Assembly (NCBI GenBank): GCA_023846275.1
Contig: JAIUJO010000236.1
Coordinates: forward strand, 320,001-384,000
Length of the DNA stretch: 64,000 nucleotides
Reading direction: 5' to 3'
Source of the DNA: Vanilla planifolia
Lineage: Eukaryota > Streptophyta > Magnoliopsida > Asparagales > Orchidaceae
Part shown: positions 34,490 through 45,550 of the stretch, piece by piece
Numbering within the stretch: the first letter of the stretch is position 1
Layout of the letters: each line of letters begins with the position of its first letter
Translations under genes and position numbers: made by a program
The notes under the pieces: model-generated
What the model was told of the DNA's origin: nothing
Databases searched by the model: none
The model's input: only the letters and a program-made list of their open reading frames with translations

Positions 34490-34680
34490 TAGAACTAGGT
34501 TAGGCTAGGCCAGGCTAAGTTAGAGTAGAGCAGAATAAAATATAATAGATTAGAGTAGAGTAGAGTAATGTAGAGTAGAGCTAGGTTAGGCAAGGTTAAG
34601 CTAGAGTAGGCTAGGTTACGTAAGGCTAGGCTAGAGTAGATTAGAGTAGAGTAGACTAGAGTAGAGTAAAGCAGAGTAGA
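34490..34680 (+). repeat. Higher-order block C, partial copy 3
   Basis: AATATAATAGATTAGAG precedes the entry GCTAGGTTAGG at 34580, which is followed by CTAGAGTAGGCTAGG. It is offset by about 0.79 kb from copy 2, so the period is not constant. Confidence 0.55.
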
Positions 34681-35248
34681 GTGGAGCTAGGTTAGGTTAA
34701 ACAATGCTAGAGAAGTGTAGAGTAGGATAGAGTAGAGTAGAGTAGTGTTGTGTAGAGCAGAGCAAAGTAGAGCAAAGCACAATAGAGTAGAGAAGAGTAG
34801 AGTAGAGCAGATTAGAGTAAAACATAGCAAAGTAGAGTAGAGAAGAGCATAATATAGTATAGTAGAGAAGAGTAGATCTGGGCTAAGCTGAGTAGAGTAG
34901 AGCTGAGTTAAGCAAGGCTATGCTAGGTTAGGTAAGAGTAGAGTAGAGTAGACTAGGGTATAGTATATTAGAGCTAGGTTAGGCTAGGCTATGCTAGAGT
35001 ATAATAGAGTAGATTAAAGAAGAGAAGAGCAGAGTAGACTAGAGCAGAGTATAGTAGAGAAGACTAGAGCAGAGCATAGCAGAGCAGAGTAGAGTTAGGT
35101 CAGATGAGACTAGGCAAGAGTTGAGTGGAGTAGAGTAGAGTACAGCATGGTTATGCTAGGCTACGCTAGGAAAAGTAGTAGATCAGAGTAGAGTAAAGTA
35201 GAGTAGAGCTATGTTAGGCTAGGCTAGGCTATGCTAAACAAGGCTAGA

Positions 35249-35390
35249 GTAATGTATGGTAGAGTGGGGTAGAGTAGAGTAGAGTAGAGTAGAGTAGAGT
35301 AGAGCAGAGTAATGTATGGTAGAGTGGGGTAGAGTAGAGTAGAGTAGGGTAGAGTAGAGTAGAGCAGAGTAATGTAGGGAAGAGTAAAGC
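35249..35390 (+). repeat. 60-bp tandem repeat, two full units and a partial third
   Basis: GTAATGTATGGTAGAGTGGGG starts at 35249 and 35309, and a diverged GTAATGTAGGG at 35369. The exact period of 60 bp equals twelve satellite words. Confidence 0.85.
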
Positions 35391-38379
35391 ATAGAAGGAC
35401 AGAGTAGAGCAGAGCAGAGAAGAGCAAAGAAAAGTCTAGTAGAGCAGATCAGAGTAGAGCAAACCAGAGCAAAGTAGAGAAGAACAGAGCAAGGTTAGGA
35501 TATGTTAGTCTAGGCTTGAGTAGAGTAAAGTAGAGTAGATTAGAGGTAGGTTGTGCTAGGCTAGGCGAGGCTAGGTTGTAGTAGAGTAGAGTAAAGTAGA
35601 GTAGAGCTAAGTTAGGCTAGGCCAGGTTAGGCTATGTTAGGGTAAGCTAAGCAAGGCTAGGCTAGGTTAAAGTAAAGTAGAGTAGCATAGAGTGGAGTAG
35701 AGAAGAGTCGAGTAGAGTAGAGTAGTGTAAAGTAGAGCTAGGTTAGGCATGGTGAGGCAAGGCTAGGCTAGAGTGGATTAGGGTGGAGTAGTGTAGAGTA
35801 GTGGAGTATAGAGCTGAGTAGAGCAGAGTAGAGTAGAGAAGATTAGAGTAGAGTAGAAAAGAGTAGAGCAAAGCAGAGAGAGCAGAGTAGAGTAGAGAAG
35901 AATTAGTTTTGGTTAAGCTAGGCAAGGCTAGGTTAGAGTAGAATAAAGTAGAGATAGGTTAGGTTAGGCTAGCAAGGTAAGGTTAGAACAAATTAGAGAA
36001 TAGTAGAGTAGGGTAAAGTTAAGTTGAGAAGTGCGGAGTAGAGTATAGTAGAGTATAACAGAGTACAGTAGAGTAGTGCTAGATTAGGATAGGCGACTCT
36101 AAGCAAGACTAGGCTATAATAGAGTAGAGCTAAATTAAGTTAGGCTAGGCTAGGCTTGGTTATAGTAAAGTAATGTAGAGTAGAGAAGAGTAGAGTAGGG
36201 CAGGGTAGTGTAGAGTAGAGTAGAGTAGAGCAAGGTTAGGTGCAATTAAGCTAGGCCAATTTAAGCTAGGATACGCAATGCTAGGCGAGGTTAGAGTAGA
36301 GTAAAGTAGTGCTAAGTAGAGTAGAGTTGAGTAGGGCTAAATTATTCTTTGCTAGGCTAGGCTAGGCAAGAGTATAATAGAGTAGAGTAGAGTAGATACA
36401 TAATAGAGTAGAGCAGAGTAGAGTATAGCATAGCAGTAGAGAAAGGTAATGCATAGTAGAGCTAAGTTAGACTAGGCTAAGCTAGGGTAGGATAGGCTAG
36501 AGTAGAGTAGAGCTAAGATAGGCTTTGCTAGGCTAAGCGAGGCAATATTAGAGTAGAGTAGAGTATAGAAGAGTAGAGTAGAGTTGATTATAGTAAAGTA
36601 GAGTAAAGCTGGGTAAGGCTAGGCTAGGCTTGGTTAGGCTAGGATAGGCTAGAGAAGAGTAAAGTTGAGTAGTATGAAGGTAAGTTAGGCATGGCTATTA
36701 TAGAGTAGAATAAAATGGAGTATAGTACAGTAAGGCTAGGAAAGACTTGGTGAGGTTAGGAAATGCTAGGCTAGAGTATAGTAGAGTAGAGTAAGGTAGA
36801 GTAGAGCATAGTATGATTGGGCTAAGTGTGGTTAGGTTAGACTAAGCTAGGTTAGGCAAGGCAAAGTTGGCTTAAGGTAGAGTAGAGCTGAGTAGAGTAG
36901 CATAGAGCTAAGAAAGGCTTAGCTAGGCTAGACTTGAATAAAATAAAGTAGAGTAGAGTGGAGTAGAGTAAGGTTAGACTAGGTTAAGCAAGGTTAGGTT
37001 AGGGTAGTATAGGCTAGGCTAGGTTAAAGTAGAGTAGAATATAGTTGGATAAAGTAAAACAATATAATAAGGCTAGGCTTGTTTAAGCTAGAGTGGAGTA
37101 GAGTAGAGTAGTGGAGCGTAGAGCTAAGTTAAGTTTAGCTAGGCTAGAGTAGAATAAAAAAGAGTAGAGTATGATAGAGTAGTGTAGAGTAGAGAAAGGC
37201 TAGGCTAAGCTAGGTGAGGTTAGGTTACAATAGGTTAGGCTTGGCTAGGCTAGGTTAGGTTAGGTAGTCTAAGCTCGGTTAAGCTAGGCTAGACTAGGTT
37301 AGGCTAGACAGAGCAAGAGTAGACTAAAGTAGAGTAAAGTAAGGTAAAGTATAGTGGGATAGAGAAGAGTAGAGTATAGTATAATAAGAAATACTAAGGC
37401 TATATTAGGCTAGGCTAGGCTAAGTTATAGTATAGTAGAGTAGAGTAGGGTAGCATAAAGCTAAGTTAGGCTTAGCTAAGCTAAAGTAGAATAAAATAAA
37501 ATAGAGTAGAGTAGAGGAAGTCTTGGCTAGGCTAGGTAAGGTTAGGTTAGGTTTTGCTAAGCTAAGCTAGGGTAGGATAAGCTAAGTTAGAGTAGGGTAG
37601 GGTAGGGTAAAGTAAAGTAGAGTAGAGTATACTATAGTAGAGTAGAGAAGAGTATAGTAGACTAGAGTAAAGTAGAGTAGAGCATAGCAAAGAAGAGCAA
37701 AACATAGCTAAGCAAAGTAGAACAGAATAGAGCAGAGTAGAGAAGAGCACAGTAGAGTAGAGTTGAGTAGTGTAGAGTATAGCAGATCAGAGCAGAGATG
37801 AGTAGAGCAGAGTAGAATATAGTCGAGCAGTGCAAAGTTGAGTAGAGCCTTGGTGAGCTTAGGTAAGGCTAAGCTAAGATAGAGTAGAGCATAGTAGAGC
37901 AGAGCAGAGCATAACATAATAGAGTAGAGTAGAGCTGAGTGAGGTTAGGCTAGTTTAGGAAAGGCTAAGCTACTCTTGGCTAGGCTAGGCTAAGCTAGGA
38001 TAAAGTAGAAAAGAGTAAAGAAGAGTACAATAGAGCTAGGCTAGGCTAGGTTATAGTAAAGTAGAGTAGAGTAGAGTAGAGGGGAGCAAAGTACAGTGAG
38101 GTTAGACTAGGCTAGGCTAGAGTAGAGTAGAGCAGAGAAAAGTGGAGTAGAGAAGTGTAGAGTAGTGCCAAGTTAAGCTAGGCTAGGCTAGAGTGTAGTA
38201 GAGAAGAGTAGAGCAGAGTAGAGTATTACAGAGTAGGGCTGAGCAGATTTAGGTTAAGTTATGCTAGGTTAGGCTAGGTAAGGTTACGATTGGCTAGGCC
38301 AACCTAGGCTAGAGTAGAGTAACGTAGAGTAAAGCTTGGTTAGGCAAGGCATAGTTAGAATAGAGTAGAGTAAACTAGA

Positions 38380-39479
38380 GTACAGAAGATTAGAGTAGAG
38401 TAGCATAGAGAAGAGCAAGGTTATGCTAGGCTAAGGAAGGCTAGGCTTGGCTAGGGTAGGCTAAAGAAGAGTAGAGTAGAGTAGAGTAGAGCTCGGTTAG
38501 GCTAGGCTAAGGGAGAGAAGAGTAGAGCGAGCAGAGTAGAGTAGAGCTAAGTAGAACAAAGAAAAGAATAATAAAGTAGAGTAGAGATGCACAGAGTTAA
38601 GTGAAGTAGAGTAGAGAGGAGTATTGCTAGGTTATGCTAAGCTCGGTGATGTTAAACAAGGTTATAGTAGAGTAGAGTAGAGTAGTGTAGAGTATAGTAT
38701 AGTATAGTATAGTAGAGTATAGTTTTGTAGAGTAGAGTAGAGCTAGGTTAGGCTAGGTTAAGATAGGTTAAGCTAGCTTGAGTGAAGTATAGTAGAGCTA
38801 TGTCAAGATAGGCTAAGCCAGGCTAGACAGTGCTAAAGTAGAGTTAAGAAGAGCAGAGTAGAGCAGATCAGAGTAGAGCAAAGTAGATCAGAGTAGAGCA
38901 AAGCATAGCAAAGTAGAGTAGAGTACAGTAGAGCGGAGTAGAGCTAGGTTAGGCTAGGGTAGGCTAGGCTAACTAGGTTAAGCTAGGCAAGAGTCAAGTA
39001 GAGTATATTGGAGTTGAGTAGAGTAGAGCAAGGTTAGGTTAGGCTAGCCTAGGCTAGAATAGAGTAGAGTATAGTAAAGTAGCACAGAGCAGATTAGAGT
39101 AGAGTAGAGTAATGTATAGTAGGCCAGAGTAGAGTAGAGTAGAGTGGAGCTATGCAGAGCAGAGTAGAGTAGTATAAAGTAAAGTAGAGTAAAGTATAGC
39201 TTGGTTAGGCTAGGCTAGCTATTATAGAGTATAGTATAGTAGAGTAGAGTAGAATAAAGTGGTCTAGAGTAGAGTAGAGCTAAGAAGATTAGAGTAGAGT
39301 AGAGTAGAGTGGTGTAGAGTAGAGTTGAATGGAGTAGAAGAGAGTAGAAGAGAGCATAACAGAGCTAAATAGAGCAGAATAGAGTATAATAGAATAGCAA
39401 AGTAAAGTAGTATAGAGAATAGTAGAGCACAACAGCATAGTGTAAAGTAGAGCAGAGTAGAGCAAAGAGGAATAGAGTA
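38380..39479 (+). repeat. Higher-order block D, copy 0 (right part clear)
   Basis: Rare words align with the two following copies: GCAAGAGTCAAG at 38988, AGGCCAGAGTAG near 39121, AAAGTATAGCTTGGTTAGG near 39190, and TAGAGCACAACAG.GT near 39424 just before GAGCTGAGCTAGG at 39480. The left edge is uncertain, because similarity fades toward 38380. Confidence 0.65.
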
Positions 39480-42400
39480 GAGCTGAGCTAGGTTTGGTTA
39501 GGCTAAGCTTGACTAGGCTATTTTAGGTTAGAGTAGAGTAGAGTTGAGTTGAGTAGAGTAGTGTAGAGTAGAGTAGAGTAGAGTATAGTAGAGCTTTGTT
39601 AGGGTAGGCTGGGGTAGGCTAGGCTAAGTTAGGCTCGAGTAGAGTAGAGTAGAGCTAGATTTGGCTAGGCGAGAGTAGAGTAGAATAGAGTAGAGTAGAG
39701 TAAAATAGAGTAGTATAGAGTGGAGTAGATTAGAGAAGAATGGAGTATAGTGGAGTATAGTAGAGGAGAGGAGAGGAGAGAAAATGAGAATAGAGTTGAG
39801 TAGAGTAGAGCAGTGTAGAACAGAGCACAGTAGAGTAGAGCAAAGTAGTTTTGAGTAGAGCAGAGTAGTGTAAATCTGAGTAGAGTAAAGAATAGTAGAG
39901 TAGAGCAGAGGAAAGCATAGCAAAATAGAGCAAAGCTAAGTTAGGCTTGGTTAGGTTAGGCTGGGTTATGCTAGAGTAGAGTAGAGTAAGTTAGAGTAGA
40001 GTGTAGTAGAGTATAAAAGAACTAGGTTAGGCTAGGCTTGTTAGAGTAGAGTAGAGTAGTGTAAAGTAGAGTAGAGTATAGTAGAGTAGAGTACATAGAG
40101 TAGAGCAGTGTAGGGTAGAGTAAGGTTTGGTTGGGCAAACCTATGCTAGGGTAGGCTAATACAAGGCTAGTATAGAGTAGAATTGATTGAGCAGAGTATA
40201 GTGGAGCAGAATAAAGTGAGTAGAGCAAGGTTAGGCTAGGCTAGGCCAGAGTATAGTAGAATATAGCAAAGTAGAGTAGAGTAGAGAAGAGTGAGGAAGA
40301 GTAGAGTATAGCAGAGTAGAGTTGAGTAGAGTCGAGTAGACTTAGGTTAGGCTAGGCAAGGCAAAGCTAGGCTAGGGTAGAGTAGAGTAGAGTAGATTAG
40401 AGTAGAGCTTGGTTAGGAAAGGCTATGTTAGGCTAGAGTAGAGTAGAGTGAAGTAAAGTAGATTAGAGTAGGGTAGAGTAGAGTAGAGTAGAGAAGAGTA
40501 GAATAATGTCGAGTAGAGTAGAGTAGATTAATGGCTAGGCTAAGGTAACATTAAGTAGAGCAGTGGAACGAAGAATAAATTAGAGTAGAGTATAATGGAG
40601 TAGAGTTAAGAGTATTTCTTTGCTGGCTAGGCTAGAGAAAAGTAGAGTAAAGTTAGGTTACGCTAGGGTAGGCTAGGCGAGGTTAGGTTAGGCCAAGCTA
40701 GAGTAGAGTAGAGTAAAGCTAGGTTAGGTTAGGCTAGGCTAGAGTAGAGTAGAGAAAAGTAGAGGAGTGCAGAGTAGAGCAGAGTAGAGCTATGTTAGGC
40801 TAAGCTAGGCTAGAGTAGAGTAGAGTAAAGTAGAGTTAGGTTAAGCTGGGCTACGCATGCCAAGGTTAGAGTAGAGTAGAATAGAATAGAGTATAGTATA
40901 GTAGAGTAGAGTAGATTAGAGTGATTAGGGATTTGTAAAACTTGGTTAGGGTAGGCTAGGTTTTGCTAGGCTAGAATAGGCTAGAGTAGAGCAGAGTAGT
41001 GTAGAGTACAGAAGAGTAAAATAGAGTAGAGCGGAGAGGAGCTAATGAGGTTAGGTTAGATAAGGCTAGGCTAGGTAGAGTAGAGTAGAGTAGGGTAGAG
41101 TAGAGTAAAATAGTATAGAGTAGAGTAGAGAGAGCAGAATAGAGTAGTGAAGAGCATAGCATAGTAGAGCATAGTTAAGCTAAGCTGGAATAGGTAAGGT
41201 TGGGCTAGGCTAGGCTAGGCTAAGGTTAGGATAGCTAGAGTAGAGTAGAGCAGAGTCAAGTTAGGCTAGGCTAAATTAGAGTAGTGTAGAGTAGAATAGA
41301 CTATAGTAGAGCAGAGTAGAGTAATGTAGAGCTAGGTCAGGCTTGGCTAAACTTGCTTAGAGTAGAGTATAGTAGAGTACATTAGAGTAGAGTGGAGTAG
41401 AGTAGAGTTAAATTGGGCAAGGCTAGGCTTCGCTTGGTGAGCATAGGATAGGCTAGGCTAGGCTAGAGTAGATTAGAGTATAATAGAGTAGAGCAGAGCA
41501 GAGCTTGGTTCGATTAGGGTAGGCTAAGCTAGAGTAGAGTAGAGTAGAGTGTAGTAGAGTAGTATAGAGCAGAGTAGAGAACGATTGAGTAGGGTAGTGA
41601 ATAGTAGAGTAGAGTAGAGCAGAGCAGAGTAGAGCATAATAGAGCAGAGCTAAGCAGAGTAGAGTAGAACTAGATTAGGCTAAATTAAGCTTGGTTAGAG
41701 TAGAGTAGAGTAGAGTATAATAGAGAAGAGTTGAGGAAAGTAGAGCTAGGTTAGGCTTGGCTAGGTAAGGCCAGGCTAAGCTAAGTCAGGATAGGTACGA
41801 GTAGAGTATAGTAGAGTAGAGTAGAGTAGAGGAGAACTAAGTAAGGTTATGGTAGGCTCGACTTGGCTAATTTAGAGTGGAGTAGAGCAGAACAGAATAG
41901 AGCATCTCAAAGAAGAGTAGAACAATGCATAGCTGACAGAGCATAGCAGAGTTAGGTTAGGCTAGGCTATGCCAGGCCACGATAGGCTAGGCAAGAGTCA
42001 AGTAGCGTTGAGTAGAGTAGAGTATAGTGGAGTAAGGCTAGGTTAGGTTAGGCTAGGCTAGAGTAAAGTAGAGTACAGTAGAGTAGGGTAAAGCAAAGCA
42101 TAGCAGAGTAGAGTAGGCCAGAGTAGAGCAGAGCATAGTAGAGAAGAGCTTTGTAAAGTAGAGTAGAGTAGAGCAGAGCAGAGTTAGGTTAGGATATGTT
42201 GGGCTAGATCAGAGTAGAGTAAGGTAAGGTAAAGTAAAGTATAGCTTGGTTAAGCTAGAATAGGTAAAGTTAAACTAAACGAGGCAAGAGTAGAGTGTAG
42301 TAGAGTATAGTAGGGTAGAGTAGTGCAAAGTAGAACAAAGCAGAGTAGAGTAGAGTAGAGTAGAGTAGAGTAAAGTAGAGTAGAACTGAGTTTGGCTAGG

Positions 42401-42560
42401 TTTTGTTAGGCTTGGCAAGGCTAGAGTAGAATAATAGAATAGTGTATAGTAGAGTAGAGTAGAAGAGCAAAGTAGGGTTAGAGTAGAGTAGAATAGAGCA
42501 TAGTAGAGCACAAAAGTGTAGAGTAAAGTAGAGCCGAGCAGAGGAGAGAAGAACATAGTA
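39480..42560 (+). repeat. Higher-order block D, copy 1 (about 3.08 kb)
   Basis: It starts at GAGCTGAGCTAGGTTTGG (39480), the same word that starts the next copy at 42561. Inside are a GGAGA patch (39762), AAGAATAAATTAGAG (40571), GGATTTGTAAAACTTGG near 40928, GTTAAGCTAAGCTGG (41174), GCTCGACTTGGCTAATTTAG (41856) and GGGCTAGATCAGAG (42201). All recur in the same order 3.03-3.11 kb downstream. Confidence 0.82.
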
Positions 42561-45550
42561 GAGCTGAGCTAGGTTTGGCTAGGCTAAGCTAGACTAGGCT
42601 TGGCTAGGTTAGAGTAGAGTAGTGTAGAGTACAGTAGAGTAGAGTAGAGTAGAGTAGAGCTTGGTTAGGGTAGGCTAGGCTAAGTTAGGCTAGAGTAGAG
42701 TTGAGTAGAGCTAGAATAGGCTAGGCTAGAGTAGAGTAGGGTAGAGTAGAATATAGTAGTATAGAGTAGAGTAAATTAGAATAGAATAGAGTATAGTGGA
42801 GTAGAGTAGAATAGAGTAGAGTAGAGGGGAGGAGAGGAGAGGACAAAAGAGTAGAGCAAAGGAGAGGAGAGAAGATAAGAGTAGAGTTGAACAGAGTAGA
42901 GCAGAGCTAAGTAGTGTAGAGCAAAGCAGAGTAGAGTACAGCTGAGTAGAGTAAAGAATAATAGTGCAGAGCAGAGGAAAGCAGAGTTGAGTAGAGTAGA
43001 GCAAGGTTAGGCTCGAGTAGGCTAAGCTATGTTACAATAGAGTAGAGTAGAGTAGAGTATAGTAAGTTAGAGTAGAGTATAGTAGAGTATAAAATAGCTA
43101 TTTAGGCTAGGCTAGTTAGATTATAGTAGAGTTATGCAAAGTAGAGGAGATTAGAGTGGAGTGGAGTAGAGTAGAGTAAAGTAAGGTAAAGAAAGGTTAG
43201 GTTGGGCTAAGCTAGGTTAGGCTAGGCTAGGATAGGCTTAAGCTAGGCTAGAGTAGAGTAGAATAGATTAGAGTAGAGTGTAATAGAGCTGAGTAAAGTA
43301 GAGTAGATCAAGGTTAGGCTAGGCTAGACTAGGCTAGACTAGAGTAGAGTAGAATAGAATAGAGCAGAATAGAGAATAATAAGGAAGTGTAGAGTAGACA
43401 AGTGTAGAGTATAGCAGAGTCAAGCAGAGCTAGATTAGGCTAGGCTAGAGTAGAGTAGAGTAGAGTTGAGCTTGGTTAGGAAAGGATATGTTAGGTTAGA
43501 GTAAAGTAGAATTGAGTAATGTTGATTGGAGTAGAGTAGAGTAGAGTAGAGTAGAATATAGTTGAGTAGAGTCGAGTAGGGTAAAGGCTAGGCTAAAGTA
43601 TTATTAAATAGAGTAGTGTAGAAAAGAATAAATTAGAGTAGAGTATAATGGAGTAGAGTAGAGGCTAGGCAAGAGAAAAGTATATTAAGGTTAGGTTAGG
43701 CTAAGCTAGGGTACACAACGCTAGAATAGGCCAGGCTGAGTAGAGTATAGTAGAGTAGAGTAGAGCTAGGTTAGGTTAGGCTATGCTAGAGTAGAGTAGA
43801 ATAGAGCAGAGTAGAGTAGAGTAGAGCAGAGCAGAGTAGAGCATAGTAGAGCAAAGAGCTAGGTTAGGCTAAGCTAGGCTAGAGTTGAGTCGAGTAAAGT
43901 AGAGTTAAGTTAAGCTAGGCTAATTTGCTAAGGTTAGAGTAGAGTAAAGTAAAGTATAATAGAGTAGAGTAGAGTAGAGTAGAGTTTAATAGAGTATAGT
44001 TGAGTAGAGTAGAGGCATTACGGATTAAGGATTAGTAAAGCTTGGTTAGACAAGGCTAGGCTTCGCTAGGTTTGGAAGGTCTAGGCTAAAGTAGAGCAGA
44101 GTAGAGTAGAGTAGAGAAGAGTAAAGTAGATTAGAATGGGTGGAGCTAGTTAGGCTAGGTTAGATAAGGCTAGGCTAGAGTAGAGTAGAGTAGGGTAGAG
44201 TAGAGTTAAACAGTATCGAGCAGAGTAGAGTAAAGTAGAGAGAGTAGAGCAGAGCAGTGAAGAGTAGAGCAAAGTAGAGCAAAGTTAAGCTAAGCTGGGA
44301 TAGGCATGGTTGGGTTAAGCTAGGCTAGGCTAAGGCTAAGATAGGTTAGAGTAGAGTAGAGAAGAGGAGATCTAGGTTAGGCTAGGCTAAGTTAGAGTAG
44401 AGTAGAATAGAATAGACTATAGTAGAGTAAAGTAGAGTAGAGTAGAGTAGAGTTGGGTTTTAGGTTAGGCTAGGTTAGAATAAAGTATAATAGAGTAGAG
44501 TAGAGTGTAGTAGAGTAGAGCTAGGTTTGGCTAGGCGAAGCTATGCTTGGCTAGCATAAGATAGGCAATGCTAATCTAGAGTAGATTATAGTAGAGTAGA
44601 GTAGAGCTTGGTTCGGCTAAGGTAGGCTAGGCTAGAGTATAGTAGAGTAGAGTAGAATAGAGCAGAGTAAGGAAGGGCAAAGTAAAGCAGAGCAGAGCTA
44701 AGTAGAGTAAAGTAGAGTAGAATAAGGTTAGGTTAGCCTAAGCTAGGTTAGGTTAGGCTAGGTTAGAGTAGAGTAGAGTATAAAAGAGTATAGTAGAGTA
44801 GAGTAGAGCTAGGTTAGGCTTGGCAAGGCTAGTATGAGTAGAGTATAGTAGATTAGACCTAAGTTAGGTGAAGTTAGGGTAAGCTCGACTTGGCTAATTT
44901 AGAGTGGAGTAAAGCAGAGCAGAACAGAGTAGTGCAGAGCATAGTAGAATAATGCAGAGCATAGCAGAGTTAGGTTAGTATAAGCGAGGTTATGCTAGGC
45001 TAGGCTAGGCTACGATAGGTTAGGCTAGGCTACGATAGGCTATGCTAGAGTCAAGCAGAGTAGAGTAGAGTAGAGTAGAATGGAGTAGAGCAAGGTTAGG
45101 TTAGGCTAGGATAGAATAAAGTAGAGTGCGGTAAAGTAGAGTAGAGGATAGCAGAGCAAAGTAGAGTAGAGTAGTGTGGAGCCTAGTAGAGTAGTGCGGA
45201 GCCTATTAGAGTAGAGCTTTCCAAAGAAGAATAGAGTAGAAGAGAGTAGAGCTAGGTTAGCTAGGTTGGGCTAGATCAGAGTAGAGTAGAGTAAAGAAAA
45301 GTTTAGCTTGGTTAGGCTAGGCTAGGTAAAGTTATGCTAAATGAGGCAAGATTAGAGTAGAGTAGAGTATAGTAGGGTAGAGTAGAGTGAAGTTGAACAA
45401 AGTAGAGTAAAGCAGGGAACTGTAGAGTAGAGCAGAGTAGAGTAGAGCTAAGCTAGGTTAGGTTTTGCTTGCCTAGGCAAGGCTAAAGTAGAGTAGTAGA
45501 GTACAATAAAGTATATTAGTGTAGAGCTACGATAGGCTAGGTTAGGTTAG
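42561..45550 (+). repeat. Higher-order block D, copy 2 (about 3.0 kb)
   Basis: It carries the same ordered anchors as copy 1: the GGAGA patch (42825), AAGAATAAATTAGAG (43624), GGATTAGTAAAGCTTGG near 44028, GTTAAGCTAAGCTGG (44284), GCTCGACTTGGCTAATTTAG (44883) and GGGCTAGATCAGAG (45258). The right edge is approximate. I could not follow a clear further copy beyond about 45.6 kb. Confidence 0.8.
42825..42880 (+). repeat. GGAGA polypurine patch (block D copy 2)
   Basis: This GAGGA/GGAGA run is the counterpart of the shorter patch at 39762-39790 in block D copy 1. Confidence 0.75.
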
